A stretch of 64,000 nt of DNA from Ferruginibacter sp. (GCA_013141435.1 JABFQZ010000012.1:62001-126000); one strand, 5' to 3'; numbered from the stretch's first letter, positions 34,333 through 43,966 are shown. Notes: a model not told the origin generated them from the sequence alone. Made by a program: numbers and translations.

Positions 34333-34875
34333 TTACTTTTTTGGAAAATTATTTGTATAAAGTTTTATTGATTCTTCAATTACTTTGTAAGCAGTTTCTT
34401 TATTCTGAAATTTATCTATTTCTACAATTTTATTTTCTAACACTTTGTAGTTTTCAAAATAATTTTTTAAAACATTTATGAAATGATCGGGCAGTTCGAT
34501 TATATCTTTTAAATGATTTACCGATGGGTCGTTTGTAGCTACAGCAATTATTTTATCGTCTTTTTCGCCATTGTCTATCATTTGCATATTGCCAATTACA
34601 GTAGCTTTTACAAGGCATAATGGCTGAATACTTTGGCTGCATAAAACTAAAATATCTAGAGGGTCGCCATCTTCGCCAAGGGTTTGTGGTATAAAACCAT
34701 AATTTATTGGATAATGAAATGATGAGTAAATAATACGATCTAATTTTAATAAGCCTGTAGGTTTATCTATTTCATATTTGCAACTACTACCTTTCGATAT
34801 TTCTATAATTGCATTTACTTGCTCTGGTGCACTGCTGCCATAATTAGCTCCATGCCATGGGTGAAGTATATTCAT
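34333..34875 (-). CDS. ppa: Inorganic pyrophosphatase (family I)
   Basis: A 180-residue soluble family I pyrophosphatase that hydrolyses PPi to two phosphates. It has INYGFIPQT (about 57-65), the active-site DGDPLDILVL signature (about 70-79) and KDIIELPDHF near the C-terminal half. Family I enzymes are strongly inhibited by fluoride. The fluoride exporter gene crcB ends 10 bases upstream of its start, so they are co-transcribed. Confidence 0.95.
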   Translation of the reverse strand: MNILHPWHGANYGSSAPEQVNAIIEISKGSSCKYEIDKPTGLLKLDRIIYSSFHYPINYGFIPQTLGEDGDPLDILVLCSQSIQPLCLVKATVIGNMQMIDNGEKDDKIIAVATNDPSVNHLKDIIELPDHFINVLKNYFENYKVLENKIVEIDKFQNKETAYKVIEESIKLYTNNFPKK

Positions 34876-34885
34876 AATGTATGTT

Positions 34886-35248
34886 TTAATTTATTAATTT
34901 AAAGCCAGCAAAAACTGCTATAATACAAAGTGTAATTGATGCAAAAATATATAAAATTGCAAGTAAATAATTTCCTTGTTTGAGCATATTCATATTTTCG
35001 ATACTAAATGCCGAAAATGTGGTAAAACCACCACAAATACCTGTAGCCAAAAATAATTTTAAGGATTCTGGAAAATTATGGTTTTTTGCACTTAACCCAA
35101 ATACTAAACCAATAACTAGGCTTCCAATAATATTTACCAATAAAGTTTGGTAAGGAAAATTTTGAACTTTTAATAGTAAAGTAATAATGTACCGCAACAT
35201 TGCACCAATACTACCACCAAGCCCTACTAATAAAATATTTTTTAGCAT
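34886..35248 (-). CDS. crcB: Fluoride exporter CrcB/Fluc
   Basis: A 120-residue four-helix membrane protein of the Fluc family. It shows GGSIGAMLRYIITLL (about 10-24), NIIGSLVIGLVFGL (about 39-52) and TGICGGFTTFSAFSIE (about 69-84), the family's hallmark fluoride-pathway segments. Fluc works as an antiparallel dimer letting fluoride leave the cell. It lies between a lipoprotein gene (1-base gap) and ppa (10-base gap). No fluoride riboswitch was recognised upstream. Confidence 0.95.
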   Translation of the reverse strand: MLKNILLVGLGGSIGAMLRYIITLLLKVQNFPYQTLLVNIIGSLVIGLVFGLSAKNHNFPESLKLFLATGICGGFTTFSAFSIENMNMLKQGNYLLAILYIFASITLCIIAVFAGFKLIN

Positions 35249-35249
35249 T

Positions 35250-35681
35250 TTATTTTAATATTGTTGTGTCGGAATATGTATGTTTAAAATCTATAGCCCA
35301 AACTTTATTTTTCTTTACAATTTTAATATTTTGTGGTATGTTTTTATAACTATTGCTGTAATTTATAATTGAAGTACTGTCGTTTTCTTCATTAATGGTT
35401 AGTATTGTATAAGAAGCATTTTTATAAGCATTTTTTTGTGTATTTGTAAAATTGCTATATACTCTTTTGTAAGAATTAAATAGTTGAACATTTTGCGAAT
35501 CTGCAAATAAAAGTGTTTCGGCATCTTTAAAATTTCCATCTAAAGTTGCCCTAATAAAATCTCTACCAACATCCATGGCTGTATTGTTGTGTTTTGTTTT
35601 TTGCTCGGTACAAGCCGTAAATATATTGCATAAAATTATTAAACTAATACATTTATTTGCGATAGTATTTTTTTGTAACAT
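35250..35681 (-). CDS. Hypothetical lipoprotein upstream of crcB
   Basis: A 143-residue exported protein with a lipobox-like FTAC (Cys about 24) after a hydrophobic stretch. The rest resembles an NTF2/DUF4878-type domain (DVGRDFIRATLDGNFKDAETLLF, then YKNASYTILTINEENDSTSIINYS and VKKNKVWAIDF). One base separates it from crcB, so all three genes (lipoprotein, crcB, ppa) seem to form one transcript. Confidence 0.6.
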   Translation of the reverse strand: MLQKNTIANKCISLIILCNIFTACTEQKTKHNNTAMDVGRDFIRATLDGNFKDAETLLFADSQNVQLFNSYKRVYSNFTNTQKNAYKNASYTILTINEENDSTSIINYSNSYKNIPQNIKIVKKNKVWAIDFKHTYSDTTILK

Positions 35682-35749
35682 GTTTTTTATTATTGTTTAA
35701 TTATTATTATAATGCTCAATGGCTGCTGCATACGAAGGGTTTAGTGTGT

Positions 35750-35787
35750 AGCGATAGCGAAACACCGAAGCGATAGCGAAGCCCGAA
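35750..35787. repeat. Two 19-bp tandem repeat units
   Basis: Two direct units, 35750-35768 and 35769-35787, share AGCGATAGCGAA and end in CCGA-like tails. They are GC-richer than the surrounding spacer and lie between the crcB operon and hutG. Confidence 0.6.
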
Positions 35788-35845
35788 GTACGCAGTACAA
35801 TTGCTTATTATTATTTGAAGTTGATAGCCCCAAAAAACTAAAATA

Positions 35846-36898
35846 TTATGGTGCTTCATTCATTCCTTTTACAAAATCGCATACCAAATAACTTAATAAT
35901 TTACCAATGTTTTCATCTTTATTACCGTTAGATAATTGTGCTGCTCCTTCGCAAATATGTAAGTACGCAACCTTGCAATGGCGGGCAGTGTATGTAATAT
36001 ATTGCCTTGCTAGTAACGGACTAATACCTGATGGTGTGTAGGCACTACTAAGTGTGTTTTGAATACTATCTACATCTAACTCAATACCTGTAAATGTATC
36101 GTTGGTAAAGTCAACGGCTTGCCCAATGGCTTGTATAAAACTTTTACGTTCTCTCAAAAAAATATCTTCGTAAGATGTGTATTGTATAAAAGGATTATCA
36201 TGCAAATCTACCAATACATTTTGCGAAATATAATTTTCGTGTAAGCCTACAATGCTGTATTTTCCAAGGTATCCATCATTTTCTGCATAACGAAAAGCAT
36301 TGCCACTGTGCCTTCCTTCCATGCTCCTATAATCAGAATGAGCATCTAAATTTATTGCATTTATTTGGGGCAATTGTACTTGTCCATTTTTGTGCAATGC
36401 TTTAGAAACTGCTTTTATTAAAGGATAAGCATTGTTGTGACCACCGCCAATTACTATAGGAATTTTGCCAGCTTTTACAATTGTTTTTATTATTGTTTCT
36501 ACCTCTTCATCAATTGTATTTACGGCATGGCGATATGCATTTATTTTTTCTTCATTCGTTAAAGCATTGTTTTCTATAAGATATTTTAAATCTCCAAAAT
36601 CGAAATTGCCAAGTATTAAAATATCTTCGCCACTGCAATAATCGTTGCTTTGTGTATTTAAAAAAGAATGCAAAAAAGGTAACCAATTTGTATCGGCTCC
36701 ACCAATGCCATTGTTTGCTTTTACGCCAATATCTTCTGGAATACCTACTATTACATACTTTGCAAAAGATTGTTGTAATACATTTGGCCATTCGCCTTTT
36801 TGCAAACTTTGTAACCGCTCTCCAAGTTTTGTTTCAAATTTCCGGGGATTTGTAAGCGATATTAAATCTTTTTTTGAGTAAAATTTAAAGTGTACCAT
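35846..36898 (-). CDS. hutG: Formimidoylglutamase (arginase-family)
   Basis: A 350-residue ureohydrolase-fold enzyme, likely hydrolysing N-formimidoyl-L-glutamate to glutamate and formamide in histidine breakdown. Metal ligands of the arginase fold are seen: GGGHNNAYPL (about 152-161), LDAHSDYR (about 183-190) and ELDVDSI (about 273-279). Assignment to hutG rather than another ureohydrolase rests on the adjacent hutI gene. It lies 79 bases after hutI. Confidence 0.85.
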   Translation of the reverse strand: MVHFKFYSKKDLISLTNPRKFETKLGERLQSLQKGEWPNVLQQSFAKYVIVGIPEDIGVKANNGIGGADTNWLPFLHSFLNTQSNDYCSGEDILILGNFDFGDLKYLIENNALTNEEKINAYRHAVNTIDEEVETIIKTIVKAGKIPIVIGGGHNNAYPLIKAVSKALHKNGQVQLPQINAINLDAHSDYRSMEGRHSGNAFRYAENDGYLGKYSIVGLHENYISQNVLVDLHDNPFIQYTSYEDIFLRERKSFIQAIGQAVDFTNDTFTGIELDVDSIQNTLSSAYTPSGISPLLARQYITYTARHCKVAYLHICEGAAQLSNGNKDENIGKLLSYLVCDFVKGMNEAP

Positions 36899-36977
36899 AT
36901 CTCTAGAGTTTAATAAGTTTGTTATTGTATGTAATTAGTTTAAGGTTCATTGTTCATAGTTAATTGTTCATTAATAA

Positions 36978-38228
36978 TTATCCTACCCATTTTCCTTTTA
37001 TCATTACTTTATCGATATTATTTATGCTAAAGCTATAAAACAAATAAGATATTGAAGGTATTTTTTTTGTAAAAATTAAATCGGCTCTTTTACCTAACAT
37101 TATAGAGCCAGTTTGTTCTATGCATTCCATTGCAAATGCACCATTTATTGTAGCTGCATTTATAACTTCGTTTGGCAGCATTTTCATTTGTATGCAACTG
37201 AGTGCTGTTACAAAATTCATATTACCTGATGGAGATGAGCCTGGGTTGTAATCAGATGCAAGTGCAACTGCCGCACCTGCTTGTATGAGTGCTCTTGCTG
37301 GCTGGTATTGCATTCGCAAAAAAAATGCTGCTGTTGGTAATAGGGTAGCTGTTCCTTTAAAAGTAGATAACAACTCTATTTCATTTGCTGTAAGTGTTTC
37401 TAAATGATCTAAAGAAATGGCGTTATTTTCTATTCCAATTTCTATGCCTCCAATGCTGTTTAATTGGTTTACATGCAATTTTGGTTTTAGCCCTAGTGCT
37501 GCTCCTGCTTTACAAATTTCATCGGTTTCGGTAGGCGAAAAAAAACCTGATTCGCAAAATACATCAATATAATCGGCTAAATTTTCGGTAGCAATTATGG
37601 GCAGCATTTCATTTTTTATTAAATCGATATAGCCTTGGTGGTTTTCCTTAAATTCTATAGGATAAGTATGTGCAGCTAAAAAGGTAGATTTAATTATAAG
37701 GTCGCTATTTTCTTTTAATCGTTTTATTACACGTAACATTTTTATTTCGCTATCTACACTTAATCCGTATCCGCTTTTTATTTCTATTGCACCTGTGCCA
37801 AGTTTTGCTACTTCGTTCAATTTTATTAGTGCTGCATGGTACAAATCATCTTCGCTTGTATTGTTTAGTTTTTTTGCTGAGTTTAATATTCCGCCACCTT
37901 TTGCAGCTATTTCGGCGTACGATAAACCATTTATTTTATCTACAAATTCGCTTTCTCTGCTGCCAGCAAATACAAGGTGAGTGTGGCTATCGCACCAAGT
38001 TGGCATTACAAACTGTCCAGTTATATCTTGCACATTTTTTGGTAGTATTGGTATTTTCAATTCTAATTCGTACATGGCTCCAAAATCTGCAATTAAGCCA
38101 TTTTCAACTAGCAAATAGGCATCTTCAATAATTGGAAGTTCGGCTAAATCATTGCCTCTTAACTGGTTGTTTGATGTACGAACATTAATTAGTTGTGCAA
38201 TATTTATGAAGAGTATTTGTGTGTGCAT
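36978..38228 (-). CDS. hutI: Imidazolonepropionase
   Basis: A 416-residue amidohydrolase that opens the imidazolone ring to N-formimidoyl-glutamate in the histidine utilisation pathway. Metal ligands include PTWCDSHTHLVFAGSRE (about 72-88) and AAHTYPIEF (about 188-196), and ASDYNPGSSPSGNM (about 318-331) closes the active site. Length and order match the family. hutH and hutU are not in this window. The upstream MurC-like gene is only 2 bases away. Confidence 0.95.
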   Translation of the reverse strand: MHTQILFINIAQLINVRTSNNQLRGNDLAELPIIEDAYLLVENGLIADFGAMYELELKIPILPKNVQDITGQFVMPTWCDSHTHLVFAGSRESEFVDKINGLSYAEIAAKGGGILNSAKKLNNTSEDDLYHAALIKLNEVAKLGTGAIEIKSGYGLSVDSEIKMLRVIKRLKENSDLIIKSTFLAAHTYPIEFKENHQGYIDLIKNEMLPIIATENLADYIDVFCESGFFSPTETDEICKAGAALGLKPKLHVNQLNSIGGIEIGIENNAISLDHLETLTANEIELLSTFKGTATLLPTAAFFLRMQYQPARALIQAGAAVALASDYNPGSSPSGNMNFVTALSCIQMKMLPNEVINAATINGAFAMECIEQTGSIMLGKRADLIFTKKIPSISYLFYSFSINNIDKVMIKGKWVG

Positions 38229-38230
38229 TT

Positions 38231-39613
38231 TTATAATTGTTGGTACAAATTTTTACTAAATATTTCTAAACCAGGGTCTCTAGCTCCCATCAATAATAGC
38301 ACACAGTCGTTTGTAAAGTGTGTGCTTAAATTTGTTAATAAATTATTTCTATCTTCTACAAAAAAGGCATTTTTGCCTAAGGCTTTTATATCATTTATTA
38401 AATCGTTTGCCGATATATCTTTTACCGCTGTGCCACCTGCATAAAATATTTCCGACATCCAAATTTCATCTTGTGGCCTAAGTGCGGCAGCTATTTCGGC
38501 TACAAAATCGTTTCGCAAAAACCTAGTTGGGCCATAGCCATGCGGCTGAAACCATGCTATTACTTTTGGTGCTATTGGTTGGCAAGCCATTATAGATGCT
38601 GCACATTTTGCAGGGTTGTGTGCATAATCATCTAATACGGTTATACCATTTTTTATACCAAGTAGTTGGTGTCTTCTGTAAATACCATCATACTGCTCTA
38701 ACCCTTTAGCACATAGCTCCAATGATATTCCAATACTGTTGGCAACTGCAGTAGCTGCCAAAGCATTTTCCATATTGTGCTTGCCAATAGTTTTTAAATT
38801 AAATGGAATGTTATTTATATTGAAACTAATATTCATACCATTTTGTACAAGATTTGTGGCTTTATAACCAGCTTCTTTTTCGTTAGAAGAAAAATCGTTT
38901 TCTATATTTGAAGATAATGTTGCTGATAATTTATTGGAACGATTTACAACAAAAGCACCCTTTGTATTTTCTTTAAAAGTTGTAAAAATTTCTATAAGTT
39001 CATCAATTTCTTGATGGTCTTTATCAATATTTAAAAGCAAACCTATTTCGGGCTTGTATTTTACGATAGATCCATCGCTTTCGTCTGCTTCAATTATAAG
39101 CCAATCGCCAGTGCCTACTTTTGCATTTCCTATTTTACCTTCGTTTATAATACTTACCAAACCTGCACCACTTATAATGCCTGGATCATAACCTGCAGTT
39201 TCTAATATCTGAAAAAGCATACCGCCAGTAGTACTTTTGCCAGATGTGCCGCCTACAGCAATGGTACGTTTGCTAGCAGCAATTAGTGCCAACAAATCGC
39301 TTCTTTTTATTATAGTAATACCAAGCTCTTTTGCTTTTTGCACTTCTGGTACAGTATCTTCAATAGCAGTAGATACTATTACCAATTCTATATTACTTGT
39401 AATGCCTTCGCCATTTTGCGAAAAACATTTTATATTTTCTGCTTCTAATTTTTCTTTGGTTTCGTTATATTGGTTTTCTATAAAATATCTATCGCTGCCA
39501 CTTACATGTTTACCAGTGCCCGATAAAAATTGTGCTAAGGCACTCATGCCTGTACCTGCAACGCCAATAAAAAAGAAATTGTTTATTTTATCTAATGATT
39601 TTATTTGCTTCAA
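38231..39613 (-). CDS. MurC-like Mur ligase next to hutI
   Basis: A 460-residue three-domain Mur ligase. The N-terminal Rossmann domain has FFIGVAGTGMSALA (13-26), the P-loop reads GGTSGKSTT (121-129), and the central metal/acyl-phosphate region has IEADESDGS and NIDKDHQEI. The last domain contains LDDYAHNPAK. The order matches MurC, but the P-loop differs from the usual GTHGKTTT, so this may be a paralog with another amino acid or amine substrate. The start is TTG at 39613. Its 2-base gap to hutI implies co-transcription. Confidence 0.75.
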   Translation of the reverse strand: MKQIKSLDKINNFFFIGVAGTGMSALAQFLSGTGKHVSGSDRYFIENQYNETKEKLEAENIKCFSQNGEGITSNIELVIVSTAIEDTVPEVQKAKELGITIIKRSDLLALIAASKRTIAVGGTSGKSTTGGMLFQILETAGYDPGIISGAGLVSIINEGKIGNAKVGTGDWLIIEADESDGSIVKYKPEIGLLLNIDKDHQEIDELIEIFTTFKENTKGAFVVNRSNKLSATLSSNIENDFSSNEKEAGYKATNLVQNGMNISFNINNIPFNLKTIGKHNMENALAATAVANSIGISLELCAKGLEQYDGIYRRHQLLGIKNGITVLDDYAHNPAKCAASIMACQPIAPKVIAWFQPHGYGPTRFLRNDFVAEIAAALRPQDEIWMSEIFYAGGTAVKDISANDLINDIKALGKNAFFVEDRNNLLTNLSTHFTNDCVLLLMGARDPGLEIFSKNLYQQL

Positions 39614-39703
39614 TGTAGTTATATTTTTGAACTGCTAAATTACAAGTATATTTTTTTATGAAGTGTAGTATTATTGAATATTTTAGCCATAATTTAAAAA
39701 ATA

Positions 39704-40177
39704 TTATTCTAACTCTGTTAGCAGTTTTAAATAATCGTATTGCTCATCATCATGCATAGCAGCTATTGCTTTTTTTATTTTTTTTATTTGCGATAAATAA
39801 ATATTATGAAGGGCTGTATTGTGTTTTAAATTAATATTAAGTGCTTTCATTTTTTTGCAAAAATGCAACAACACATCTGGCTCAGTGGTTTTGCTATTGC
39901 TGTATTTTATATATTTATTTGCTATGCGTACAATTTTGCGAAGTGTTTTTTTTGCAAAATACATTTGTGTTTTGTTTATGGTTTCAAATAGCTCATCTAT
40001 AATAGTTTTTATACTATTTACATAGTTATTTTCATTGCCTTCTTCAAAAAGTAAATAGGTGAGCAATTCTTTATTTTCTTTTTTATATTTTGTTAGTTTT
40101 ATGCATAATTCTAACAATACTTCTGTAGGTGTATTTTCCAGTTCTTGTTTTAGTTCTTTTAACGATGCTGTCTTCAT
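39704..40177 (-). CDS. Hypothetical helical protein
   Basis: A 157-residue, Lys-rich, all-helical cytoplasmic protein with no signal peptide or membrane segment. It resembles the small DUF6155-type proteins of Bacteroidota in layout (SLKELKQELENTPTEVLLELC, then ELFETINK and YIKYSNSK), but I am not sure of the family. It lies 91 bases upstream of the MurC-like gene. Its leader carries TAATTTTC, a near -7 match. Confidence 0.5.
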   Translation of the reverse strand: MKTASLKELKQELENTPTEVLLELCIKLTKYKKENKELLTYLLFEEGNENNYVNSIKTIIDELFETINKTQMYFAKKTLRKIVRIANKYIKYSNSKTTEPDVLLHFCKKMKALNINLKHNTALHNIYLSQIKKIKKAIAAMHDDEQYDYLKLLTELE

Positions 40178-40299
40178 AAAAGGAAAAGTACAATTGTTAT
40201 TTGTTTCAGCGAAAATTAAATATTGGTTTTAAAAAAGATTTTAACATATTATATCATCGATAACCTTTTTCTTTGCAAAAAAAATAAAATATTTTACCA

Positions 40300-40560
40300 A
40301 TGGCAGCATGTAATTTTAGTGTAACTTTTTCAAAACCAGCAGAAGAAATTTTGGCCAAAGCCAAGGAAACAGTAGAATCTCAACAAGGTACTTTTATTGG
40401 AGATAATAGTGCAGGTAGGTTTGATGTGAGTGTATTTGGAAACACAATTGTAGGCACTTACTCTGTAGTAGAGCAAATATTAAATATTGATATAATTGAA
40501 AAACCATTTATGGTTCCTTGTAGTATGATTGAGAGTTTTTTGACAAGTAAATTGAATTAA
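40300..40560 (+). CDS. Small conserved hypothetical protein
   Basis: An 86-residue cytoplasmic alpha/beta protein: strand, helix (PAEEILAKAKETVESQQ), then beta hairpins (FIGDNSAGRFDVSVFGNTIVGTYS) and a closing helix (SMIESFLTSKL). The layout is like small proteins of the polyhydroxyalkanoate-system type, a weak resemblance only. The coding potential is good (start ATG, strong hairpin terminator after). Function unknown. Confidence 0.55.
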   Translation: MAACNFSVTFSKPAEEILAKAKETVESQQGTFIGDNSAGRFDVSVFGNTIVGTYSVVEQILNIDIIEKPFMVPCSMIESFLTSKLN

Positions 40561-40587
40561 TAAATACTACTTTTACCAACTTCTAAT

Positions 40588-40633
40588 AAATAAGGGTAAA
40601 ATAGCAATCAATTGCTATTTTACCCTTATTTTT
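40588..40633 (+). terminator. Long intrinsic terminator
   Basis: A 21-bp perfect stem (40588-40608 with 40611-40631) centred on CA, with a T-rich end, begins 28 bases after the stop of the 86-residue gene. It is immediately before the large beta-helix gene. Confidence 0.8.
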
Positions 40634-40669
40634 ATACCATAATTAATTCATCTATAAAAAAATTTTACT

Positions 40670-43600
40670 ATGCACAAAAATTTACCTTTCAAATTTTTTG
40701 TTGTAATGCTACTAAGTTTTGTAAGCATTAGCAATGTTTTTGCCCAACTAACGGGTACTAAAAATATACCAGGCGATTATGCCGATTTAGCTGCAGCCAT
40801 TGCCGATCTTAACCTATCAGGCGTAGGTGCTGGTGGTGTTACGCTCAATTTGGTAGCAAGCAACCCACAAACTGCACCAGCAGGAGGCTATGTAATTGGT
40901 GGAACTACTGCTCACACATCTGTAATTACTGGTGCTGCAGCTAATCCAATTTTTATTGTTGGTAATAATAATGATATTACAGCACCAACGCCTCAAGCAT
41001 CGGGCACATTGGTAGATGGTATTTTTAAAATAATAGGTGCCGATTATGTAACTATTGATGGATTTAAAATGTACGAAAATGTTGCAAATACAACTATCGC
41101 AGCAGGCACAAATAATATGACAGAATTTGGTGTAGCATTGCTTTATGCTGGTACTACTATTGCAACAGCAAATGGTGCTCAGTTTAATACTATAAAAAAT
41201 TGTGTTATTGATTTGGATAAAACCTACTTAAATACATTTGGTATTTATAGTAATTCTACTCATACTGCAACTGCAGCTACAGTTGGGGTTGTACCAACTG
41301 CTTCGAGCGGTAGTAATAGTGGATTAACAATTATAAAAAATAATATTTCTGATGTAAATTTAGGGATTTTTGTTGCTGGTCCAGGAAGTGCAACTAGTGG
41401 CGGTGAAAATGATGGAATTACCATTGGAGGTTCAGCTACAGATGGCAATACTATCACAAATTATGGTACTGCAACTGGGTTTTCAGGTTATTTTAATGTA
41501 ACTGGTACTATTTTTGGAATAGCAGTAAAATATTCAAAAAATATAAACGTAAGCTATAATACTATCACAAGTTCTGTTACTGGTAATACGTTAGGCACTA
41601 TGAGAGGAATTTATTTGGTTGCAGGCGCTAATGGGTCTTCACTCTCTGGTACTTTTTCCAATAATATATCTAATAATGTTTTTTCAATAAAATCTGCTTT
41701 AGCTACTGGTACTTTGCAAGGTATTTTTGTAGAAAGCCTAACAGCAAATGCAACTACTACACTAAATATTAATAATAACGATTTTAATAATTCTGGTCAT
41801 ACTGTTGCTTCATCTGGTGCAATATCCTGCATAGTAAGTACAGCTCCTGCTCTTACCACAAACATAAACTACAATACATTTACAAATCTAAATGTAAATA
41901 CCACGGCTTCTTTTACATTTATCAGTGCTGTTGTAACAATGCCTGCTGGTGGTGCACAAAATGTAAATGGCAATAGCATTGTAGGTACTTTTGCCAAAAC
42001 TGGTGCTGGCAATACTGTAATTTTATTTAATTCTAATGCAAGCTCACCTACAGGTACTACTGTATCTCATAGCAATAATAATTTTTCAAACATCAGCGTT
42101 ACTGGCGCTACAGCCATTGGTGGGTGGATTAGTAGAGATGGCGCTAGTACTTTAAGCGGACCAGTAAAAACAATAAGCAACAATACTTTTACCAATTGGA
42201 CAGGTAAAGCAAAAGCAGTATTTGCACTTACAGAAAATGCTGGTGCATCAGGAAGTGTTGTATCTAATAATACCATAAATAATATATCTGGCGATACTTT
42301 AGTAGTTGGTATATCGGTTGTGAGTAATTCTAATAGTACTTTTACTAATAATAAAATAAACACACTCAGCTCTACTGGTACTGCATCTGCAGGTGGTGTT
42401 TCGCCAGTAATTGGTATATTATTATCTGGTACTTCAAGTACCAATAACACACCAAAAATTTACAAAAATAAAATATACGATTTATCTAATACCAATGTAG
42501 GTGGTACGGTTACAGGTATTGCTGTAAGCTTTATCGGTTCTGCTGCTGTACCAGCAGCAAATACTACAATTGCTAATAATATTATTGGCGATTTGAGGGC
42601 TACAGCTGCAAGCAATGCTTCTGCCGATGTAGTGCGTGGCATTGAAATTACATCTACTGCACTTTTATCTAATGTAAATGTTTATTACAATAGTATATAC
42701 TTAAATGCTACATCTACTGGTACTAATTTTGCTACTTCAGGTATTTACCATGCACAAAGTACTACAGCAACAACTGCTACTTTAGATTTAAGAAATAATA
42801 TTATTGTAAATAAATCTACTCCTAATGGGCTAGGTATAATTGCTGCATTTAGGCGCTCTGCTCCAGGGCTAGATAATTATGCAGCAACATCTAATAAAAA
42901 CATTTTTTACGCTGGTACGCCATCTGCAACGAATGCTATTTATTATGATGGAACAACTAGTTACGATTTTATTCCTTTTCAGGGTTTAGTAGCAAGAGAG
43001 GCAAATAGTTTTACCGAAGATGTTCCTTTTCATAGTGTAGTAGGATCTAACCCTAATTTCTTAAAAATTAGTAGTGCAGTTACTACAGTAGCAAATGATG
43101 GAGCTGATGTAATTTCTATAACTGACGATTATGATGGAGACATAAGAAGTGCCACACTACCAGATATTGGAGCCGATGAAATTACTACAGCATTAGCTAT
43201 ATCCTATTCGGAATTTAATGGCTACAAAAATGGCAATGAAAATGTACTTATTTGGGCTACTAGCAGCGAAACTGACAACAAAGGATTTGCTTTGCTACGC
43301 AGTAAAGATGGATTAAATTTTACAGAAATATCGTTTGTTGCCACCAAAGCTGTTAATGGTAATAGTACCAACAAACTTACTTATCAATATATAGATAATA
43401 AACCATTGGCTGGTACAAACTTTTATAGGTTGAAACAGTTAGATCTAAATGGTAAAACTACTTTGAGTAAAATTGTAGAATTAAAATCGAAAAAAGTAAA
43501 CAGCTTAGAGATAATAAATACTTATCCTAACCCAACTACCGAAAATATTAATGTAATTGTTTCTTCGGCATCAAAAGAAACTGCTACAATAATTGTTATA

Positions 43601-43762
43601 GATTTTTCGGGCAAAGTAATGCAAACAAAAACCGTAACCTTAGTAAATGGAGAAACGAATATTAATGTAAATGTTGCAAATTTTGCTAAAGGAAATTATG
43701 TAATTAAAGTAGTAAATAAAACTAATAACGAAATAGCTATTAGTAAGTTTACTAAACTATAA
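40670..43762 (+). CDS. Large secreted beta-helix protein with T9SS sorting domain
   Basis: A 1030-residue surface protein. A signal peptide (1-26, ending FAQ) leads into a long right-handed parallel beta-helix built of Asn/Thr/Ser-rich turns (repeated NNTF, NNxI and NTITS-type strands, about 60-790). It ends with a linker region (IGADEITTALAISYSEF) and a type A T9SS C-terminal domain (TYPNPTTENINVIVSS onwards). Proteins of this type are adhesins or polysaccharide-binding or lyase-like factors. No catalytic motif could be identified. Confidence 0.85.
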   Translation: MHKNLPFKFFVVMLLSFVSISNVFAQLTGTKNIPGDYADLAAAIADLNLSGVGAGGVTLNLVASNPQTAPAGGYVIGGTTAHTSVITGAAANPIFIVGNNNDITAPTPQASGTLVDGIFKIIGADYVTIDGFKMYENVANTTIAAGTNNMTEFGVALLYAGTTIATANGAQFNTIKNCVIDLDKTYLNTFGIYSNSTHTATAATVGVVPTASSGSNSGLTIIKNNISDVNLGIFVAGPGSATSGGENDGITIGGSATDGNTITNYGTATGFSGYFNVTGTIFGIAVKYSKNINVSYNTITSSVTGNTLGTMRGIYLVAGANGSSLSGTFSNNISNNVFSIKSALATGTLQGIFVESLTANATTTLNINNNDFNNSGHTVASSGAISCIVSTAPALTTNINYNTFTNLNVNTTASFTFISAVVTMPAGGAQNVNGNSIVGTFAKTGAGNTVILFNSNASSPTGTTVSHSNNNFSNISVTGATAIGGWISRDGASTLSGPVKTISNNTFTNWTGKAKAVFALTENAGASGSVVSNNTINNISGDTLVVGISVVSNSNSTFTNNKINTLSSTGTASAGGVSPVIGILLSGTSSTNNTPKIYKNKIYDLSNTNVGGTVTGIAVSFIGSAAVPAANTTIANNIIGDLRATAASNASADVVRGIEITSTALLSNVNVYYNSIYLNATSTGTNFATSGIYHAQSTTATTATLDLRNNIIVNKSTPNGLGIIAAFRRSAPGLDNYAATSNKNIFYAGTPSATNAIYYDGTTSYDFIPFQGLVAREANSFTEDVPFHSVVGSNPNFLKISSAVTTVANDGADVISITDDYDGDIRSATLPDIGADEITTALAISYSEFNGYKNGNENVLIWATSSETDNKGFALLRSKDGLNFTEISFVATKAVNGNSTNKLTYQYIDNKPLAGTNFYRLKQLDLNGKTTLSKIVELKSKKVNSLEIINTYPNPTTENINVIVSSASKETATIIVIDFSGKVMQTKTVTLVNGETNINVNVANFAKGNYVIKVVNKTNNEIAISKFTKL

Positions 43763-43784
43763 ATAGTAATAAATAATTTTTTGT

Positions 43785-43829
43785 ATAGACACCAAAAATG
43801 TGTTTACATTTTTGGTGTCTATTTTTTTG
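43785..43829 (+). terminator. Strong intrinsic terminator
   Basis: A 17-bp perfect stem (43785-43801 with 43806-43822) with a GTTT loop, AGACACC/GGTGTCT base and a T run to 43828. It begins 22 bases after the beta-helix stop. Confidence 0.88.
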
Positions 43830-43966
43830 GGTAACTAAATTTTGAAAAATTTTATCAATTGAACAAATAGGATAATACTATATTAGGTATAACATAAATT
43901 TGTTATTTTATTGTAAAAACTGTATTTACATCTATAAGATTTGTAAAATATTTGTATAATTATAAA

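Noticed and set aside
35750..35787. Possible CRISPR-like direct repeats
   Set aside because: Only two units of 19 bp with no spacers between them, and no cas gene in the window.
35682..35845. Fluoride riboswitch ahead of the crcB operon
   Set aside because: I looked for the crcB-motif conserved core and pseudoknot and found none; the spacer instead holds the tandem repeat.
42067..42450. 127-codon open frame on the minus strand
   Set aside because: It is antisense to the repetitive beta-helix gene; its Val/Leu/Pro-rich composition is the reverse reading of Asn/Thr-rich repeats.
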